Source: an uncultured Flavobacteriia bacterium
GTDB taxonomy: Bacteria; Bacteroidota; Bacteroidia; Flavobacteriales_D; Crocinitomicaceae
Direction: 5' to 3'
Length of the DNA: 11,221 nt
Assembly: GCA_903887095.1 (NCBI GenBank)
Contig: CAISOQ010000302.1
Span: 1-11,221 of the forward strand
This document shows positions 7,367-11,221 of this stretch, piece after piece. Under the pieces are notes generated by a model. The model ran no database searches. It was not told the origin of the DNA and worked only from the letters and a program-made list of their open reading frames with translations. Position 1 is the first letter of the stretch, and each line of letters opens with the position of its first letter. Position numbers and translations under genes: made by a program.

Positions 7367-7459
7367 CTTTTTTTCCATAATAAAATATCATTTTTTTTTT
7401 GTTTTCTAACAAGAAATCCATACTTGATCTTTTATTAATCTAATCAACTCTTAATTTAG

Positions 7460-7467
7460 TATTTTTG
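7460..7467 (+). promoter_or_regulatory. Candidate -7 box of the PhoB-like regulator (TATTTTTG)
   Basis: An exact TAnnTTTG match 17 bases before the ATG at 7485. Transcription would begin about 10 bases before the start codon, giving a very short leader. No convincing -33 element is present, so an activator or an A/T-rich upstream region may substitute. Confidence 0.45.
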
Positions 7468-7484
7468 AACTATAATCTATACAA

Positions 7485-8159
7485 ATGGCAAGAGTACTAG
7501 TCATAGATGACGAAGAAGACATCAGGGAATTGTTAACATACAATTTGAAGAAAGACGGTCACGAAGTTTACGCTTCTGAGAATGGTGAAAAAGGATTAAT
7601 TAACCTAAAGGAGTGCAAACCTGACCTGGTTTTATTGGATGTCATGATGCCCGGAATGGATGGTATTGAAGTCTGTGAAGCAATCCGTCAAATGCCAGGT
7701 TTTCAAAATACACTTGTATGCTTTCTCACTGCTCGAGGAGAAGACTACAGCCAAATTGCCGGATTAGATGCGGGTGCAGATGATTACGTTTCTAAACCCA
7801 TCAAACCCAAAGTTTTGATGAGTAGAATTAGTGCCCTGCTTAGAAGGAAAGGTTTGTCAAATCACGAAACCATTGAATCGAAAGGTCTAGTTATAAATCG
7901 AGAAAAATACCTTGTCGAGAAAGATGGAACAACAATTCAGTTACCGAGAAAAGAATTCGAATTATTGGCTCTTTTGACCTCAAAACCTGACCATGTTTTC
8001 GAACGTGATGTTATTCTTGAAAAGGTTTGGGGCTCCGACATTGTAGTTGGTGACCGCACAATTGACGTTCACATACGAAAACTAAGAGAAAAAATAGGTG
8101 AAAGTAGTATCAAAACTGTAAAAGGAATTGGTTACAAATACATCGAAGAAGGAATATAA
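7485..8159 (+). CDS. OmpR-family response regulator, PhoB-like
   Basis: Two-domain regulator of 224 residues. The receiver domain (about 2-120) shows D8/D9, phospho-acceptor D52 in LLDVMMPGMDG, T82 and K104 in SKPIKP. The C-terminal winged helix (about 130-222) has LPRKEFELLALL, the recognition region GDRTIDVHIRKLREKI and the wing TVKGIGYKY, all close to PhoB/PhoP-type regulators. No histidine kinase is adjacent in the window, so its partner must be encoded elsewhere. The next gene, a TonB-dependent receptor 101 bases downstream, carries a four-repeat OmpR-type operator in its promoter region, making it the obvious candidate target. The gene is divergent from the RprY-type regulator across a shared 232-base region. 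A phosphate role is inferred from sequence resemblance only. Confidence 0.95.
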   Translation: MARVLVIDDEEDIRELLTYNLKKDGHEVYASENGEKGLINLKECKPDLVLLDVMMPGMDGIEVCEAIRQMPGFQNTLVCFLTARGEDYSQIAGLDAGADDYVSKPIKPKVLMSRISALLRRKGLSNHETIESKGLVINREKYLVEKDGTTIQLPRKEFELLALLTSKPDHVFERDVILEKVWGSDIVVGDRTIDVHIRKLREKIGESSIKTVKGIGYKYIEEGI

Positions 8160-8175
8160 AGCAAACAATACCCCA

Positions 8176-8215
8176 TGTTAAGCTATCATTAACTAAACTT
8201 AACCTTCAGTTAAAA
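8176..8215 (+). promoter_or_regulatory. Candidate PhoB/PhoP-type operator: four helically phased TTAA repeats
   Basis: TTAA cores occur at 8178, 8189, 8199 and 8210, spaced 11, 10 and 11 bases, i.e. on one face of the helix. The middle two are full TTAAC. This resembles the B. subtilis PhoP box (TTAACA-like direct repeats at 11-base period). The minus strand from 8221 also reads CTGTCATTTTA, which matches an E. coli Pho half-site. The last repeat lies where the -33 element of the downstream promoter would be, as expected for an activator that replaces it. Confidence 0.55.
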
Positions 8216-8235
8216 TGACAGTGTAATATTCGCTG

Positions 8236-8243
8236 TTTCTTTG
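8236..8243 (+). promoter_or_regulatory. Candidate -7 box of the TonB-dependent receptor (TTTCTTTG)
   Basis: One mismatch from TAnnTTTG, 17 bases before the ATG at 8261. The missing A and the lack of a TTTG at -33 make this a weak promoter by itself, consistent with dependence on an activator bound to the phased repeats just upstream. Confidence 0.35.
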
Positions 8244-8260
8244 CGCCAAATTTCACAATA

Positions 8261-11191
8261 ATGGCGCTTAAAAATCTTTTATTTTCACTTGCATTTTTTC
8301 TAAACTGCAACCTATTTCTTGCTCAAACAGGAGCTATTTCAGGTAAATTAGTCGATAGCGCAACTGATGAAACAATCCCGGGTGTTAAAGTTTCGATAGA
8401 TGGATTAACAGGTAAAGGAGCGATGACTGACTTGGATGGTATTTTTGTAATTCAATCAGTGCCAGTTGGAACCTATAGCCTATCATTCGTTTATAACGGT
8501 TATAATTCGAAAATTATAACGGATGTTGAGGTAAAAGAAAAAGACACAAATTCAATGTTAGTTGGCCTTGACAAAATCGTTCGTGAAATCGGTCAAATCA
8601 CTGTGAAAGTGACTGTTAATAAAGAATCTAATGAAAACCTAATACGAATGCAGCGAAACAGCGCTCAAGTTGTTGATGGTATTACGGCTGAAAGTATAAA
8701 AAGATCAACTGATAGTAAAGCCAGTGATGTACTAAAAAGAGTAAGTGGAGCGAGTGTTCAAGATAATAAATTTGTTGTCGTTCGTGGATTGAGTGACCGA
8801 TATAATTTTGCTTTAATAAATGGTGCATCCTTACCAAGCTCAGAAAGCGACAGAAAAGCATTCTCTTTCGATATTTTCCCATCGAACATGCTAGACAATT
8901 TAGTTATTATTAAAACTGCCACCCCTGAAATGCCGGGAGAGTTCGCAGGTGGGGTCATTGATATTAATACAACAGAGCCAAAAGAGAAGAATTTTCATTC
9001 TATTCAGTTGTCAGGAGCATTCAATACACTTACAACCTTTAAAGACTTTGCCACATATGATGGTGGTAAACTTGATTTTCTTGGAATGGGCTCTTCCTCT
9101 AGAAGTATACCTAACGGAATTCCTGCAACGGAAGATTTTAGCAGTATTTCAAAAGACGAAAAAGGAGAGTTAGCGAAACTAATGAACTTTAGTTGGGGAA
9201 GAAAATATGTTGCCGCTTTACCGAATGGTTCTCTACAATACTCATTAGGGAAAAACATCGAATTAAAAGATGAAAAGCGTTTAGGTTTCGTTTTTGCCTA
9301 TAACTATCAAAACAATTTAAATACAAACTCACTTATAAGAAGAGAGTTTGAAGAACAAGCTCTTGGTGTCGTAACTAAAATGGAGCTGAATGACTCCGTC
9401 TTTACGCGATCTGTTATGAATAGTGCGATGCTAAATATTCAACTAAAGCTGAACAACAAAAACAAAATAAGCTTCAAAAATCTTTATTCTATTAATTCCG
9501 ATGACAGGGTGAATGTTCGCAAGGGCGTGAGAGAATTAGACAATGATCCACATCAATGGGAGCGCTCTACTAATATTTGGTACACACAAAACAACTTGTT
9601 AACTTCACAAATCATTGGCAAACACGACCTGAAGAAAGGAACCATAAATTGGAACACTGGCTTCAGTGACATTTCAAGAGATGTTCCTAACTTGAGAAGG
9701 GTTGTTTATAGAAAATATTCTCTATTAGAGGATGATTCCACACAACAGTATGCAGCTGTAATTCAATCGAACGGTACCATTCCTACAGCAGCCGGAAACA
9801 TGTTTTGGTCTGCTTCAAATGAAAAAATTTATAGCGCAAAATACGATTACACTCTTGCTTTTGGTGATGACAAGGACAGTAATAAAGTAGAATTTAAAAT
9901 TGGAGGCATGAGCCAATATAGATCTCGTGATTTTCAAGCAAGAAATTTCGGATTCTCTCAATACAAACCAAACGGAAGTAGTTTCAACAGTTTTGTATTG
10001 TTGCAAAATGAAAACGAAATATTTTCCCAGCAAAACCTAGGTTTGTTAGAAAATGGTCAAGGCGGATTTAAACTAGATGAGGCATCAAACGTAGATGATA
10101 GTTACCAAGCAGCTTCAATATTGCACGCTGGTTTCCTTCAGTTCGATGCCAAATTAACTAAGAAACTCCGCTTTATTGGAGGAACTAGAGTTGAATCATA
10201 TAATCAGAAATTCAATTATATAGAGTTTGGTTCAAACTTACCTCAAGTTATTGATACAACAGTTGTAGATCTTCTACCATCCTTAAATCTAGTGTACGCG
10301 CTGAACAAAAAAATGAATGTAAGACTTTCCTATTATAAAACCTTATCGCGACCTGAATTCAGAGAATTAGCACCTTTCTCTTTTTATAATTTCATAACTG
10401 ATAATATTTTATCTGGTAATCCTGAATTACAGCGTGCCACAATAGAAAACTATGACATTCGCTACGAACTATACCCTGGACAGAGTCAAGTGTTTAGTGT
10501 TTCTGGATTCTACAAAAGTTTTACTAATCCTATCGAATTGATAAATAGAACAGGTACATCTGGAGCACCAGAACTTTACTATACAAACATCCCTTCCGTA
10601 AAAAATTATGGGTGTGAGTTAGAATATCGTTTGAAACTTGGTTTTGTTAGTAAAAATAAAGAGCATATTTTCTGGAATAATACAAGTGTTTACACTAACA
10701 TGTCTTTAATTCGTTCGAGAGTTGATTTAGCAGATGTTGCAGGTTCAGGGGGTGACAGACCTTTGCAAGGCCAATCTCCGTACATAGTAAATGCCGGATT
10801 GTTTTACAATCACCCAACAAAATCTTGGTCAGTAAGTGCCAACTACAATATTGTTGGACAACGAATTTATATTGTTGGTAACGTGCAAGAACCAAGTGTT
10901 TGGGAAAATGGCAGAAATGTTATTGATCTTCAATTTGCAAAAACATTTGGAGAACGCTTAGAGTTAAAACTCAATGTTAAGGATTTGTTAGCTCAACCAT
11001 TGGTTTATTTTCAGGATTTAAATGGAAATCAAAAATTTGACAATGAAAAAAACAAGTCTATTACTACATCATTAAACCCAGATTCTGACAACAATTATTT
11101 AACTGGTCCAGACAATGTTTGGCAAGAAGTAACATTTGGTCAAACTATTTCGTTGTCTCTTAAATACAATTTTGGGATAAAGAAAAATTAA
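8261..11191 (+). CDS. TonB-dependent outer-membrane receptor with carboxypeptidase-regulatory-like domain
   Basis: An outer-membrane receptor of 976 residues. The signal peptide is 1-21 (ending FLAQ). A carboxypeptidase-regulatory-like Ig domain runs from about 24 to 108 (GKLVDSATDETIPGVKVSI, MTDLDGIFVI, PVGTYSLSF). The plug domain is about 127-240, with SDVLKRVSG, VVVRGLSDRYNFALINGASL and PEMPGEFAGGVIDI, the 'VRGL..RY' subclass of TonB receptors. The rest is a 22-strand-type barrel ending in QTISLSLKYNFGIKKN. Motifs include LSYYKTLSRPEFRELAPF, typical of this subclass, and an acidic DLNGNQKFD loop at 919-927. Such receptors import scarce substrates using TonB energy. The substrate is not identifiable from sequence; control by the adjacent PhoB-like regulator would suggest a phosphorus-related ligand. 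There is no SusD-like partner upstream; the downstream side is beyond the window. Confidence 0.95.
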   Translation: MALKNLLFSLAFFLNCNLFLAQTGAISGKLVDSATDETIPGVKVSIDGLTGKGAMTDLDGIFVIQSVPVGTYSLSFVYNGYNSKIITDVEVKEKDTNSMLVGLDKIVREIGQITVKVTVNKESNENLIRMQRNSAQVVDGITAESIKRSTDSKASDVLKRVSGASVQDNKFVVVRGLSDRYNFALINGASLPSSESDRKAFSFDIFPSNMLDNLVIIKTATPEMPGEFAGGVIDINTTEPKEKNFHSIQLSGAFNTLTTFKDFATYDGGKLDFLGMGSSSRSIPNGIPATEDFSSISKDEKGELAKLMNFSWGRKYVAALPNGSLQYSLGKNIELKDEKRLGFVFAYNYQNNLNTNSLIRREFEEQALGVVTKMELNDSVFTRSVMNSAMLNIQLKLNNKNKISFKNLYSINSDDRVNVRKGVRELDNDPHQWERSTNIWYTQNNLLTSQIIGKHDLKKGTINWNTGFSDISRDVPNLRRVVYRKYSLLEDDSTQQYAAVIQSNGTIPTAAGNMFWSASNEKIYSAKYDYTLAFGDDKDSNKVEFKIGGMSQYRSRDFQARNFGFSQYKPNGSSFNSFVLLQNENEIFSQQNLGLLENGQGGFKLDEASNVDDSYQAASILHAGFLQFDAKLTKKLRFIGGTRVESYNQKFNYIEFGSNLPQVIDTTVVDLLPSLNLVYALNKKMNVRLSYYKTLSRPEFRELAPFSFYNFITDNILSGNPELQRATIENYDIRYELYPGQSQVFSVSGFYKSFTNPIELINRTGTSGAPELYYTNIPSVKNYGCELEYRLKLGFVSKNKEHIFWNNTSVYTNMSLIRSRVDLADVAGSGGDRPLQGQSPYIVNAGLFYNHPTKSWSVSANYNIVGQRIYIVGNVQEPSVWENGRNVIDLQFAKTFGERLELKLNVKDLLAQPLVYFQDLNGNQKFDNEKNKSITTSLNPDSDNNYLTGPDNVWQEVTFGQTISLSLKYNFGIKKN

Positions 11192-11221
11192 GATTAAATC
11201 TTCAACTTTTTTAAAAGGGGA

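Noticed and set aside
7391..7400. Run of ten T on the plus strand as an intrinsic terminator tail.
   Set aside because: No GC-rich stem immediately precedes it; the only hairpin is more than 60 bases away and is oriented for the minus strand.
9004..9258. Antisense reading frame of 84 codons inside the TonB receptor gene, and similar frames elsewhere.
   Set aside because: These lie opposite strongly coding sequence, show no domains or starts of note, and are expected by chance.
11192..11221. Tail after the receptor gene (short CTTTTTTAAAAGG palindrome) as a terminator.
   Set aside because: Only a few A/T pairs can form and the window ends there; nothing can be supported.
1..11221. Mobile element, phage or defence island.
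   Set aside because: No transposase, integrase, terminal repeats, tRNA site or defence-type domains; genes and base composition look like ordinary chromosome.

Overview
The window looks like a chromosomal segment from a Bacteroidota, most plausibly Flavobacteriales-like. The evidence is low GC by eye, poor Shine-Dalgarno sites, promoter-like TAnnTTTG boxes of the Bacteroidota primary sigma type, a secreted protein with a type IX secretion C-terminal tail, and a TonB-dependent receptor with an N-terminal carboxypeptidase-regulatory-like domain. The genus cannot be named from this sequence.

Left part (1-2855, + strand): the end of a tryptophan operon. The last 27 codons of trpF overlap trpB by 4 bases, and trpA follows 5 bases after trpB. 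A membrane-anchored alpha/beta hydrolase starts 28 bases after trpA and may be co-transcribed. Next (2894-5908, +) comes a 1004-residue secreted protein: signal peptide, lamin-tail domain carrying a long insertion, chitobiase-C-like segment, CotH kinase-like domain, repeat-like domain and T9SS sorting tail.

Middle part (5910-7252, - strand): tsaB (tRNA t6A synthesis) lies downstream of, and overlaps by 4 bases, a RprY-type OmpR-family response regulator. The tsaB stop is one base from the stop of the CotH-like gene.

Right part (7253-11191): a 232-base divergent intergenic region separates that regulator from a second, PhoB-like regulator on the + strand. It holds the most interesting signal: a promoter-like box, a C-free stretch with (UAG)4, and a 16-bp GC-rich hairpin that pairs fully only as minus-strand RNA. 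This is a candidate small RNA or regulatory leader. After the PhoB-like gene is a 976-residue TonB-dependent receptor. Its upstream region has four TTAA cores at 11/10/11-base spacing, a layout expected of a PhoB/PhoP-type operator, ending where the -33 element of its promoter should be. A local circuit (PhoB-like regulator controls the neighbouring receptor, perhaps on phosphate limitation) is a reasonable inference. Neither regulator has a histidine kinase beside it here.

No tRNA, rRNA, CRISPR array or insertion sequence was seen. No gene-free stretch exceeds 232 bases.
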